Origin: Ectocarpus siliculosus
Taxonomy: Eukaryota; Sar; Phaeophyceae; Ectocarpales; Ectocarpaceae
Direction of reading: 5' to 3'
Length of the DNA stretch: 64,000 nt
NCBI GenBank assembly: GCA_000310025.1
Contig: FN648635.1
Coordinates: 1-64,000, forward strand
In this document: positions 22,622 through 32,695 of the stretch, piece by piece
Numbering within the stretch: the first letter of the stretch is position 1
Layout of the letters: each line of letters opens with the position of its first letter
Notes under the pieces: model-generated
Told to the model about the DNA's origin: nothing
Seen by the model: the letters and a program-made list of their open reading frames with translations, nothing else
The model's database searches: none
Position numbers and translations under genes: made by a program

Positions 22622-23726
22622 TTAAATGACCGAACGGCCTTTCGAACCGGTAGGCAAATATTTACATTCTTTGTAATATGTCCAGCTCTTCTCGACCCGG
22701 CAGTACAGGCTAACCATCACCATCCTCCACGTGTCGTATGAGCCCTTGCATACATCGCACGGGCAGGGCAAAAACGTCCTCTTTCTTTGCTTCGGGTTCC
22801 AGACTTTGTCCGACTCTGGGCGCCGCAAGCTCTGGTCCACTGAACATTTTTTCGCCGGTTCGACGTCGGGCTGGGGCGCTGAACCTTTCGCCTTATGTCC
22901 ACGGCGATTCCCAGGGTGTTCAGCAGGGTATGCACCCTTGTGGTGTCCGCATTCGGTGCAGGCCCTGAACTGCGGCAACGACGCCCGCGCCGCCCGCGCC
23001 GCCACCGCCGCCCCCGCCGCCCCCGTCGCCCCCGCCGCCCCCGCCGCCCCTGCCGCCCCAGACCCAGACCCAGACCCAGCCAAGATCGGCGACCCCTCTA
23101 CCGGGTCACCTCCTGCCCCGGAGGAGCCCCCTACAACCACGCCCTGCCCGCTGCCTGCCCCCCCCTCCCTTGCCGCCGCCCTCATCGCCGCCATCGTGGC
23201 GTCCGCGACCGCGGCGGAAGCAGTCGGTAGGCCGCCGACGCCACGGTTGGGGGCAGGCATTTGCGGCGAGCGGACGGATCCGACGGCATCATCGGGTTGC
23301 CTCAGCGAAGCCGTGAGCCGTCCAATCGGTCCTTGAACGGGCCCGAGGGTGTTGAAGAAGTAAAACCAGAGCTCCCTCTCTGCAGGTGGAAGAGGAACGA
23401 CGGCCCCCTCAAAGCCGCAATCTGGAAGGTCGCTACAGGTTCCCGCCCACGAGGTGAAAACTGCCACTCTGCGTCCGCTCGGCACACCATCTTTCCCTCC
23501 ACTCGATTTGGATGATGCTCTGACGGAGGGAGCCGCAGGCAGCGGCTACCGCCTCCGGGTCGTACACGATGGCAGGGGTGAACTCCAGATGCAGCTGTGG
23601 CAGGAGCTCCAACTGAACTCCGGCGTCCACCTCGTCTTCCAGATAAAGACTGATCCACGTTGCCTCCTCAAACTCGCGAAATACCCGTTGCAGCAGTTGA
23701 CGGTCATCACAGCAGTCATCTGACAA
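22622..23726 (-). CDS. 3' exons of the TIR-element gene, uncertain structure
   Basis: Two overlapping open stretches: 23,726-23,433 reads LLQRVFREFEEATWISLYLE and LPQLHLEFTPAIVYDPEA, protein-like; 23,485-22,622 reads ERELWFYFFNTLGPVQGPIG, an alanine-rich region, then ACTECGHHKGAYPAEHPGN and FLPCPCDVCKGSYDTW, which contain cysteine/histidine groups able to bind zinc. How they splice together is not clear from the sequence. They lie between the element's TIRs and so are probably part of its gene. Confidence 0.4.
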
Positions 23727-23888
23727 AGTTATGCGTCACGCGTCACGCCACGGGGCCGGAAAGGATTGAGGAGACAATACTGCAAAATCACTGCGAAAAT
23801 AGCAGGCCTGACACCGGTCTACAACCTCGAAAAGCTAAGCAAGTCTACAATCATTTCGCAAATTACCTGTGTTCCACAGAGTAGGAAC

Positions 23889-24002
23889 CTTGAAGCCATT
23901 GCGAACGAATCGCATGAAAAAAAGCTTCAACTCCTCCACCAGCTCGCTCAAGGCACTCGTCTTCATCGGACGCTGCCAGACCAACTCCAATCCAGAAGAA
24001 AC
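23889..24002 (-). CDS. Following exon of the DUF6729-like gene
   Basis: Acceptor TTCTAG before 24,002 and donor GTTCCT after 23,889. The exon completes the split R codon and reads FFWIGVGLAASDEDECLE, then AFFHAIRSQWLQ. Order and phase fit the upstream exon. Confidence 0.5.
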
Positions 24003-24073
24003 CTAGAATTCGATGCCACGAAAACATGACTGATGAAGTTTATCGAGCGAAAACTCTTCATCGCATGCTGAAC

Positions 24074-24310
24074 TTAACGAAACCCCATGATGTACGCCAC
24101 GTCGTGCTCCATGAACACCCGGCGTGGCCCCTTAGGGTTCCAGCCATCAGGTGCGCCCTTGCCCCCACATCCTGGACAAGGAACTGCCTGGAGCTCTGGG
24201 AACAAGAACTCCGGTATCCATACCAATACTGCCTTCTGATAAAACCGGTCGAGTTTCGGTAGGCCTGGGCGCGCGTAAATTTGAGGTAGATATGTCAGAA
24301 CATCGGGCAC
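24074..24310 (-). CDS. DUF6729-like exon with CPGCG and GWNPKGPRRV
   Basis: The exon reads VLVWIPEFLFPEL, CPGCGGKG, DGWNPKGPRRVFME and AYIMGF. To my memory a hydrophobic VW-P-F block, CPxC, GW-x-x-x-x-PRRV and MGxR are the signature of the domain of unknown function DUF6729, found in repetitive eukaryotic genes. It splices (donor after TTTC near 24,082) to the next exon at 24,002 in frame, giving GFRFFWIGVGLAASDEDE. Function is unknown; the single CPxC suggests half a zinc site, the other half perhaps in a later exon. Confidence 0.6.
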   Translation of the reverse strand: MPDVLTYLPQIYARPGLPKLDRFYQKAVLVWIPEFLFPELQAVPCPGCGGKGAPDGWNPKGPRRVFMEHDVAYIMGFR

Positions 24311-24437
24311 GCGAGAAAAACAAATTAGCCTACCGGGGGACGGGATGTTTTTTTCCTGGACGATTTAATCCGAAAAGAACGATAGATAGGCAGAGCTATC
24401 CCCTCCCCCCTATAAAAAGAAACAACTCCTCTGGCGT

Positions 24438-25048
24438 ACCTGGTGATGGTTGGAAAGTGGCACACTTCGGACGGACGAGCGGGTTGTCAAACGGGAACCG
24501 GCCTTTCACACCACCTCCCTCGTGGGTGATACTCCGGTCGATCTTGTCCTTCACTTCTTGAAAGAAGCGTTCCTGCGCACTGGATATTGAAGTATCATCA
24601 TCGTCGGCCCCTCCACCGGCGGCTCCTTCAGCCCCACCTCCTCCTGCTCCACGACCTGGCGCTGCTGCCCGTCGCCCCCCTCCCCCACCTCCCCCACGGC
24701 CGCTCATCCCCCCTCCTCTACCTCCTTCACGGCTGCTCAGCCCCCCTCCTCGTCCTTGTTGGCGCGCTACGTGGTCTTGACGTCCGCTTGCTGCTGGTCT
24801 CGCCGCTGCCGCCCCCGCGGCGGCGGCTACTTCGGCTGCTACTGCTGCGAGTTGTGCCAATGTTGCTGCCCCTGTTGCGGCCTCTGGTGCCGCTGACATT
24901 GGCAGTGCTGTTGATGCTTGTAGTAACCCCTCACCTATTTGAGAGGATAGCACTGCTCGAGCTGCCCTCCCGCGTACTTGGGAGGCTTCATGAGCAAAGG
25001 CTTTACCCTTGCCTTTGCTGGGAGGGTGCGGGACGGGTACTGCCGCCA

Positions 25049-25079
<31 letters not shown>

Positions 25080-25583
25080 TGCTGTTGATGTTGCTGCTGC
25101 TGTTGTTGCCGTTGTTGTTACGAGCTCTGTTGATGCTGTGGCGAATCCTTCCCCTACGGTTGGGAATGGTGGTGCCCGAGCTTCCTCTCCATCTACCCGA
25201 GAGTGGTCACCCTCATCGTCCAAGCCAGGAGGCGACTGCTGCTGTTGTGTACCGGCGGGAGGTGGAGTGGACTCGCCGATGGTTGGTGCCGCCGTGCTTG
25301 ATGAACCACCAGAATCCCCAATAACGTCGACATCGCCGGCGGATGACGCGCTCCTAGCACCCGCACTGCTTCCCTCCCCACTCTGGTCTTCACTCACCCG
25401 TGGCCGCTTTGATGATGGCTGGGCTTGCGGGTTCCGGGAAAGCATCCTTGCGAACCCGTCCGTCTGATTCCTCTGCTGCGCAGCTATCTTTTCCCTCTCC
25501 GCATTCGTTTTCCGACCCGCTTTTTGTGCGCCATCCTTGGGCTTTGACCCTTGATTTTGCCCCACGGGGAGCGCTGGCTCCAC
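24438..25583 (-). CDS. First large exon of the TIR-element gene, low complexity N-terminus
   Basis: About 380 codons: basic start (KAGRKTNAEREKIAAQQRNQ), then S/G/A-rich, a poly-alanine run coded by GCT/CTG repeats near 25,045-25,110, an RGG-rich region, an acidic patch DDDDTSIS and a more ordered end (AQERFFQEVKDKIDRS). It can end at a CAG/GTACGC donor near 24,438. It looks like a disordered nucleic-acid-binding tail. The start codon is the first one in the frame and is not otherwise supported. Confidence 0.5.
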
Positions 25584-25799
25584 GGTTGCTGGGTGGGAGG
25601 GCTGTTGTGCTTTCCGTTGTGGTCTGTGTTGGGTGTCATCATGTGTCTCGGCAGCAGCGGCCCAATTCGGGTGCTTTGGCCCAATCAGCCGCCGTCGTTT
25701 TTCATGTCTTGGGGTCGTTTTTCATGTTGGGACGTGTTGATTGACCAATGAGATTGCGTCGTTTTTCATTTTTCTGGCCCTACCTATGGGCCCTGTCCC

Positions 25800-25924
25800 T
25801 TTTATTCTGCTGAGTGGGAGGGACAAAATTACCGGTCCGCGTTTCTAGTGGTCTCCTGAATTCGGGTGTGACAGTGCGTACTGGACAGATCATCAGCGAG
25901 CATAATTAGCGAGGATATTATTAA
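25800..25924 (+). repeat. Family A fragment, right of the 3.6-kb TIR element
   Basis: Continues the copy broken at 22,221 (AGTGGGAGGGACAAAATTACCGGTCCGCG) and is broken again at 25,925 by the foldback pair; it resumes at 28,320 with AACAGCATCAAATCCCTC. Confidence 0.75.
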
Positions 25925-27063
25925 GACCCATGTTTATGGTCGCCAAATCTTTGAAAAAAACTTCAAATGTTGTCCAAACATTTGCGCGCGAATATCTGCC
26001 AGAGGAACATTTGACTACCGTTTTATGGGCGAAAAAATCTTTATCGTGTGGTTTTCTCGAAATGCATCGCACGTGTGGCGGGAATCGTGGTCTACTCCTA
26101 CCAAACGATTTGTGACAGGCAAACCTCAAATGCGTCATGGCGACTGAATGTAACGAGCTCGCAAAGGGCTCCCCACAACCCTTGATGCACTGAGCTGATG
26201 CTGTGCCCGCCAATATGTGGCGATAGCGCTCCGGGCGTGCGAGAAAAAATGTTCTCGGTGTCAAACAGAGACCAAAACGTGCGTCAGCGCTTCCCAACGG
26301 CAAAAAGTCGGCCGCTTGAGAGGACACGTGAGTACAAAACTATCCAGCTCTCGTCCTCTAGACCATCGATTCATGTTTTGTCTTCTTGGGTGTCTTGTCC
26401 ATCAACGACTCTCATCCGGTTGTGCGTGGGTTAGCAGTGGCCGCGCTCAGCCGGCAGGGAGGCACATCGTTGTGCGCGCAAAGTTGTGGACACAACGTTT
26501 TTTCCGGTCTATTTTTTCACTTGAATATAGAGTGCTTGTTCCTCCGTCCCAAAAAAGACTTTTTCAACACATCGAGTTCACAGCGACGCGCCCCCCTGCC
26601 TGTTGAGTACGTCCACTGCTGAACCACGCACACCCGGATGAGAGAGCGGTTGATGGAGAAGACACCCAAGAAAACAAAACATGAATCGATGGTCCTGAGG
26701 ACGAGAGCTGGATAGTTTTGTACTCACCTCTCCTCTCAAGCAGCCGACTTTTTGCCGTTCGGAGACACAAACCACGCTTTGTCCGTGCCCTCCAAACCAC
26801 CCCTGTCTGCTTGTTTTTTGTGCACGCTTGACGAGCTCCCGCCATGTATCAGCCGGCAAAACATTGACACGGTAACTCTAGGTTGTCCGGATCCCTCTAT
26901 GAGCTTGGTACGTTGAGTGTGCGCTGCGCAGTGGTTGGTGTTTAGGACGGAAGGGGCGGTCGTCTACAAATAATTCCGCCGCTCTTGGGAAATATATTCG
27001 CGACCTGCCCCATTTCAAAATGTTTGAGAATATTGGGTCAAACGAGCGGCTTTTGCCCCATAA
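25925..27063 (+). mobile_element. GACCCATG-family foldback element, first of tandem pair (right end missing)
   Basis: Starts with GACCCATGTTTATGGTCGCC and is nearly identical to 27,064-28,185. The middle is a hairpin: about 26,300-26,470 pairs with 26,590-26,760 (GCAAAAAGTCGGC...GCCGACTTTTTGC). It stops at TTTTGCCCCA, where the second copy begins, and lacks the right TIR. No transposase. Confidence 0.8.
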
Positions 27064-28319
27064 GACCCATGTTTATGGTCGCCAAATCTTTGAAAAAAAC
27101 TTCAAATGTTGTCAAACATTTGCGCGCGAAAATCTGTCAGAGGAGTATTTGAGTACCGTTTTTATGGGCGAAAAAATCTTTATCGTGTGGTTTCCTCGAA
27201 ATGCATCGCACGTGCGGCGGGAATCGTGGTCTACTGCTACCAAACGATGTGCGACAGACAAACCTCAAATGCGTCATGGCAACTGAATGTAACGAGCTCG
27301 CAAAGGGCTCCCCACAACCCTTGATGCACTGAGCTGATGCTGTGCCCGCCAACATGTGGCGATAGCGCTCCGGGCGTGCGAGAAAAAATGTTCTCGGTGT
27401 CAAAAAGACCCCAAAACGTGCGTCAGCGCTTCCCAACGGCAAAAAGTCGGCCGCTTGAGAGGACATGTGAGTACAAAACTATCCATCTCTTGTCCTCTAG
27501 ACCATCGATTCATGTTTTGTCTTCTTGGGTGTCTTCTCATCAACGACTCTCATCCGGTTGTGCGTGGGTTAGCAGTGGCCGCGCTCAGCCGGCAGGGAGG
27601 CACATCGTTGTGCGCGCAAAGTTGTGGACACAACGTTTTTTCGGTCTATTTTTTCACTTGAGTATAGAGTGCTTGTTCCTCCGTCCCAAAAAAGACTTTT
27701 TCAACACATCGAGTTCACAGCGACGCGCCTCCCTGCCTGTTGAGTACGTCCACTGCTGAACCACGCACACCCGGATGAGAGCCGTTGATGGAGACGACAC
27801 CCAAGAAAACAAAACATGAATCGATGGTCTAGAGGACGAGAGCTGGTTAGTTTTGTGCTCACCTCTCCTCTCAAGCAGCCGACTTTTTGCCGTTCGGAAA
27901 CACAAACCACGCTTCTCCGTGCCCTCCAAACCACCCCTGTCTGTTTGTTTTTTTGTGCACGCTTGACGAGCTCCCGCCATGTATCAGCCGGCAAAACATT
28001 GACACGGTGACTCTAGGGTTGCCCGGATCCCTCTATGAGCTTGGTACGTTGAGTGTGCGCTGCGCAGTGGTTGGTGTTTAGGACGGAGGGGTGGTCGGCT
28101 ACTAATCTCGCCGCTCTTGGGAAACATTTTCGCGACCTGCCCCATTTCAAAATGTTTGATAATATGTTGTCAAATGAGCGACTTTTGCCCCATTTCAAAA
28201 TGTTTGAGAATATTTTGCCGAAAATTTTCTCCCATAAACAGTGAAATAAAATCTGTCCGCAAATGTTTGAAAATATATATATTTTGGCAAAGATTTGGCG
28301 ACCATAAACAACATGGGTC
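27064..28319 (+). mobile_element. GACCCATG-family foldback element, complete, 1,256 bp
   Basis: Left TIR GACCCATGTTTATGGTCGCC; right end GGCGACCATAAACAACATGG, then GTC, the same TIR with a three-base insertion. A TAA lies before the left end of the pair (25,922-25,924) and after the right end (28,320-28,322); the uninterrupted family A copy has one TAA at 21,130. TAA duplications fit PIF/Harbinger elements. An internal hairpin pairs 27,440-27,605 with 27,725-27,895. Confidence 0.8.
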
Positions 28320-28407
28320 TAACAGCATCAAATCCCTCCCATCAAAAAGTGAGTGTGACAAGAATGTTTGATGTCACTATATGGGCAATTCCACTTTTAT
28401 TTTTCAA

Positions 28408-28487
28408 GTTGCCACTTACATTGGGCCATCTGCTACCGTTAAATCAGTTGCACTTACATTGGGCCATCTGCTACCGTTAAATCAGTT
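28408..28487. repeat. Tandem duplication, 2 x 39 bp
   Basis: CACTTACATTGGGCCATCTG and the following CTACCGTTAAATCAGTTG occur twice in direct succession. Confidence 0.9.
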
Positions 28488-28489
28488 GT

Positions 28490-28893
28490 ACGTAGCTGGA
28501 TGGGCGTTCTGAGAAGTGCCCTCCCTCTCCGTTCAGGGCCGGTCGCGTCTGTTCTTTTCGGGAACGCTCGGGCGACACGTGGATCAGACCCTCCGGCCGA
28601 ACATGCTCGCTAGTTTTTAATGCGTCTACAGGGCGACGTGTGGCTAAAGTCAGTGTCAGTTAGTGTTAGCTTCTTCGGGTTGGACGTTGTTGGCTCAATA
28701 TACTGTGTGTATGCATGGCTCGTTACACTATTTTTCCGTTTGCGTCAGTTGCAGACTGCGGGGCCCCGCCCCTGACGCATGACTTTCCGTTCTTTTCTCA
28801 AGTGGAACGTGTGTTGTTGTTTTCCTTTGTTGGTGAACAAGGTGTGCCCGGCAGCCCGGCATGACGCATGAAAGAAAAAAGGGAGCTTGGGAC
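28490..28893 (+). repeat. Dispersed repeat R2, left part (split by pogo-like element)
   Basis: Matches 58,990-59,400 in reverse, including GGGGCCCCGCCCCTGACGC and GTGCCCTCCCTCTCCGTTC-type blocks. It continues after the transposon at 32,696-32,745. Confidence 0.8.
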
Positions 28894-28904
28894 TACAGTC
28901 GAGG

Positions 28905-29042
28905 GACTCTTTTAGTGCCGGTACGTGCACAGAGCGTTCACCGGCACTAAATCGGGCACCCGGCACTATTGCGAATAGTGCCAAACGGCACTATTGAGGG
29001 CTGGCCAATCCCTCATTAGTGCCGGTACCGGCACTAATGAGG
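28905..29042. promoter_or_regulatory. Subterminal AGTGCCGGT array, left end of pogo-like element
   Basis: Seven AGTGCC or GGCACT motifs in both directions. 29,011-29,042 is a perfect 32-base palindrome centred on GGTACC. Such arrays are typical transposase or host-protein binding regions; this is inference. Confidence 0.55.
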
Positions 29043-29520
29043 TTGTGTTCGATTTATGGTGTAGCGCCCACGCTTACGGGGCCAACAAAGAACGAAATGG
29101 ATCGACACTATTACTGTACTGTTGAGTGAAGTTCCAGCATGGGCGTGGGCGAGTTGAGTTTTCTTTTTGTTGTCTTGGGGCGCTCTTTGGTTCTTCATTT
29201 TCTTCTGCACCTCACTTATTTGCTTATTTGTGTACTGTCGTCGGGACAAATTCTCTCCTGTTTGCCTGGCGCACCCGCTTCGTTGTTGCAAGAAAAAAAA
29301 ACCGACAAGCACGACAGGCAGCGCACCGCAAAAAATCAAACAACCGTTACCACAGCTGTAACCCCTGCCCTCACTACTGTACGTCGGGACAAATTCTCTC
29401 CTTTTTGCCTAGCGCACCCGCTTCCATGTTGCAAGAAAAAAAAAAAATGACATGCACGACGGGCAGCGCACCGCAAAAATCAAACAACCGTTTTTTTAGT
29501 GCCACAGCTGTTCCCCGCCC

Positions 29521-30098
29521 TTACTCCGGAGCAACAAACTCCCTCATGTCTGCCTGGCGCACCCGCCTCTTGGAATGCTCTGCAATCATCGCCATCTTCG
29601 CTTTCGCTAGGTAGAGCGCCGCGTCTCCATTGCCGCTCTCCTCTGCTGCCGCTTCCAGGACGCCGAAGTGAGACGACAGTTCACCATAAGCCGGTGGGAC
29701 ACGGCGCGCGAGCCCCGTGTTGTCATCGCCGCTGTCCTCCTCCTCGTCCTCCTCCTCGCGGCCGGTAGACACTCGAGTCCCAGCCAGCTGTGCCGTCATG
29801 TCTTCCACCGTATCCTCTCTGAGAGCCTCAACCACTTCATCGTCGTCCTCGATGGAATCGCGTTCACCGCTTCCTCCAGGAGCGGCTTTCCGGGTTCGAT
29901 GCGGAGTTCGGCGATGTCCTCGTCCTCGATTTGGGTACCCTGCTTGTGCGCCTCGTGCATGCTCTCGTGCTCAACGTGTTGAGAGTCTCCGTGAAAGCCT
30001 TCAAGGTAGGCTCGGCGACGTGGAACTGGGACTTTCCGTGTTGCTTGGTGAGCTCAGCGGCCATCTCGTCCGGAAGAGTCTCGGCTTTGATAAAGCAC
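29521..30098 (-). CDS. Pogo-like transposase, 3' part in several frames
   Basis: Joining 30,392 to 30,098 gives DIARCFIKAETLPDEMAAEL and on to about 29,990. Protein-like sequence then continues in a second frame (GTQIEDEDIAELRIEPGKPL) and in a third (DDDEVVEALREDTVEDMTAQ to the end VRQADMREFVAPE near 29,521). Two small introns or two frameshifts separate these; no clean splice pair is obvious, so decay at the C-terminus is likely while the catalytic core is intact. Confidence 0.5.
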
Positions 30099-30391
30099 CT
30101 GATCCCAGGTAGCGCAGAAAATGTCATGCATACGTTTGTGGGTGGACAACAAGCGGATGTTAGATGAACCCAGGGACGATCAAAGACTCATAGGCGGGGG
30201 AGGACTCAAGTTTTTGCGAAAAGCAAAGAAGATATGTATTCGGATGTTGGAAAACTCAGTCGAAAACAATATAACCTATCCGTACAGCCTTACCCACGTT
30301 ACCTTTGTACCACCAAAGCTATGTGCACCAAGGCGCGAGTTGAACAGTTTACATTAATTATAAACAGCGATTGCACATGCTCAAACCTCAC

Positions 30392-31365
30392 CTGGCGATG
30401 TCCTGGGCGGTGACGCTGGCCCATGCTTTCTGGAGAAGTTCAGCGGCATCCCGCACGTGAGGTTGGTGCCCTTGCGCCAGCCCCATTGTCCCGGCCTTCA
30501 TTTTGCGAGCTTTGGCCTCGGCACGAAGGGTGTCAGCCACCAACATGGTCGATGTCTTCACATCGAGCAGCTCCTTCCTGTAGTTGAACTTCGTCTTGGC
30601 GATGATCCCCATGTCCATAGGCTGGTGTACGGAGGTGCAGTTTGGAGGGTAGAACTTGGTGGTAACTTGCCCCCGATCATCCACTAGATCACCGTGAGAA
30701 GCACAGCCGTCCATCAGAAGCAGCACAGGTTCGTGAGTGAAGCGCCGAACGAACGGGAGGAAGACCTCACACCACCACTTGCGGAAGGTCGCGGTGTCGG
30801 ACCAGGCGTTGGCCTGCGAGAAGTACTTGAGAGGTGAAGGCGTGTCGTTGAAGCAGCGGGGACCCTTTGCCTTCCCGATGATGGACATGTCAACCTTCGC
30901 AGTGCCGTCGGCATTGGCGCACATGATGGCAGACAGTCGATCCTTGAAGAACATGCCCTTGGAGCCCCGCGCCGTCTTCCGATCCTTCAAGTTGGAGAGG
31001 TACGTGCGCCTGGGCATGAGCTTCCACTGGAGGCCTGTCTCGTCGACGTTAAAGATGAGCCTAGCCGGGTACTTTGCGCAAAGGGCCTTGAGTTCCTCCA
31101 TGGCTTCCTTGATGGCCTCCTTGTTGACGCTACCAGCCTCGCCATGAAGTCTCACGCTGTCAATGCTGTTGCGCTTCACGAAGTTCCTGGCCCACCTTTC
31201 GCCGGCCTTGAAATCCTCGACCCTCGCCTTCACTTCCTTAGAAGCTGCTGGATCAGCCAGCAGGGTTGCCCTGGCGGCACGGCCGAAGCTTCGAAGGACG
31301 TCGCGCGTGACGGGCATCTTGGTCTTCCGGGCTTTCTCTAGTAGGTCAAGAGCTATGGCGTCCAC
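30392..31365 (-). CDS. Pogo-like transposase, exon 2 (CENP-B HTH and DDE catalytic core)
   Basis: Acceptor GTCAATAG before 31,365. Exon residues 50-75 (DFKAGERWARNFVKRNSI) are the second, CENP-B-type HTH. The RNase H-like core follows: FNVDETGL (D at exon residue 108), LLLMDGCASHG (D209) and PPNCTSVHQPMDMG (D241), so D-D-D with 31 residues between the last two, as in the pogo/Tigger/Jerky group. All three acids are present. It ends at CCAG/GTGAGG (30,392) at phase 2, which joins in frame to an acceptor at 30,099. The frame otherwise stops a few bases later. It catalyses cut-and-paste at TA. Confidence 0.85.
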
Positions 31366-31938
31366 CTATTGACCGTCAAACGAGGAGTAAACAATAAAGA
31401 CGGTACAAAAGATAGCACGATTAGTTTCGAACATTAAGCCTCGTTGCACAGTGCATCGTAGTGGGAAGGAAACATTTCCGGGCATTTGAAAAACCACAGA
31501 AGCTCGCCGCTGCATCCGCATGTGTATTGATGTATTGTAACTCGTTTGAAAGAATAGGTGTGCGTGCGATGTAATGTACCAGTACAGTACAATACAACTA
31601 CACATTTTTGGTTCGCAGTTTATATGCTGGCGCAGCAGCGCACGAACGATAAAACAACGAAGAAAGTTGAAAAAAAAGGTAACACAAAAAAAGACACAAA
31701 CGAACGACGAGAGGGAACAAGCTCAACAAGTACTGTAACAGTCGAGAAATAGAAGAAAAATGGGGAAAGGGAACAGAGAACAGGGAACAACTTGACAAGA
31801 GAAGAAGAAAAAAGAACAAGAACATCAGATAGACGAACAAGGCTACAGAAAAAGGTCCTTGCAAAAAAGAAAACTCTTTGCAAAGAAGGCGCGGGAACTA
31901 CGCGTATTTTTTTGAAAAACAACAGCAGAGTAGCGCAC

Positions 31939-32406
31939 CTCCGGATTATTGCCTGTGCGCACGTTTTTCTTGCTTCCTCCGCGTCCTGCAGCAGCCTCGG
32001 TCTCGTACTTCTTCCTGTTCTTCTTCACATCCCGGACCAACCGTTCCGAGCACTTGAAGCGATCTGCTATCTGCTCATGAGTCACCTTCTGATCCATCAG
32101 CTTCAGCATCTCACACTTGGCGCTGAAATCTGGCCGCGAACGAGGCTGAGACTTGTTGCTCCCCCCATTCGTGGCCTTCGGGCGTTTAGATTGTGCCTTC
32201 CCAGTGCTGTCTGCTGCTGACACTTTGCGCTTGCCGGCTTTGGCGACGCACGCGCTGCAGATGCGGTGATTCTCGTTGCCTACATCAACCACACTGCCGC
32301 AAATGCCGTGCAGTCGCCCGCCACATCCTCCCTGGCAGCCGTGACCATGAGGGTCTTGCGGCGTGGTGTCCTGTAGTTGGCACAGTTCACCTTCCGCACA
32401 GGGCAT
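31939..32406 (-). CDS. Pogo-like transposase, exon 1 (zinc-like and HTH N-terminus)
   Basis: 156 codons. Residues 1-57 contain many C and H (CQGGCGGRLHGICG, HRICSACVAK), PHD- or RING-like in spacing. A basic nuclear-localisation-like stretch follows. Residues about 95-140, with KCEMLKLMDQKVTHEQIADR and ERLVRDVKKNRKKYE, form a helix-turn-helix of the psq/CENP-B N-terminal type that binds the element ends. It ends in codon GAG before GTGCGC at phase 0. The start is the first ATG of the frame. Exon 2 follows at 31,365 after an intron of 573 bases in the same phase. Confidence 0.75.
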
Positions 32407-32519
32407 GGTACGCCCCTGTGTAGAGCTGTTCGGGTCTGCAGCAGCACGTGTACCCTATTTCTGTGTGTGGAGTCTATGTTTTCTGCCCTGGGTTGTGCGT
32501 GTGTGTGTTTCGCGCGTGC

Positions 32520-32680
32520 GGAGTACCGGCACTATTGGGGGTGACAGCAGTGCCGAACCGGCACTATATCGGGCATGCTTTCATTAGTGCCGCTCTGGCA
32601 CTATTGAGAGCTCCGCCTGTGTGCAGAGATTTTACCGGCACTATACCGGGCATCTGGCACTATTCAACCGGCACTAAAAG
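32520..32680. promoter_or_regulatory. Subterminal AGTGCCGGT array, right end of pogo-like element
   Basis: Eight AGTGCC/GGCACT motifs, mirroring the left end. The region also lies just upstream of transposase exon 1, so it could contain the promoter. Confidence 0.5.
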
Positions 32681-32695
32681 GGTCCCTCGACTGTA

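Larger units (their letters stand above)
22222..25799 (-). mobile_element. 3.6-kb DNA transposon with CAGGGCCC TIRs carrying a DUF6729-like gene
   Basis: Perfect 19-bp TIRs: CAGGGCCCATAGGTAGGGC at 22,222-22,240 and its reverse complement at 25,777-25,795. TTTTATTCGGCT at 22,210-22,221 and TTTTATTCTGCT at 25,800-25,811 look like a diverged 12-bp target duplication if four bases (TCCC) after the right TIR belong to the element. The same site without insert is at 21,010-21,030. Inside, the minus strand holds a spliced gene (below). I know of no classical DDE motif in it. The superfamily is open; a Kyakuja/Dileera/Zisupton relative is possible but unsupported. Confidence 0.7.
28896..32693 (-). 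mobile_element. Pogo/Tigger-like DNA transposon, 3.8 kb
   Basis: Ends are inverted: CAGTCGAGGGACTCTTTTAG at 28,896 and its near complement CTAAAAGGGTCCCTCGACTG ending at 32,693 (one mismatch). TA lies on both sides (28,894-95 and 32,694-95), the pogo/mariner target. Subterminal regions carry 7 (left) and 8 (right) copies of AGTGCC/GGCACT, probable transposase sites. The minus strand codes a spliced DDE transposase. The empty site is visible at 58,985-59,020. Confidence 0.9.
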
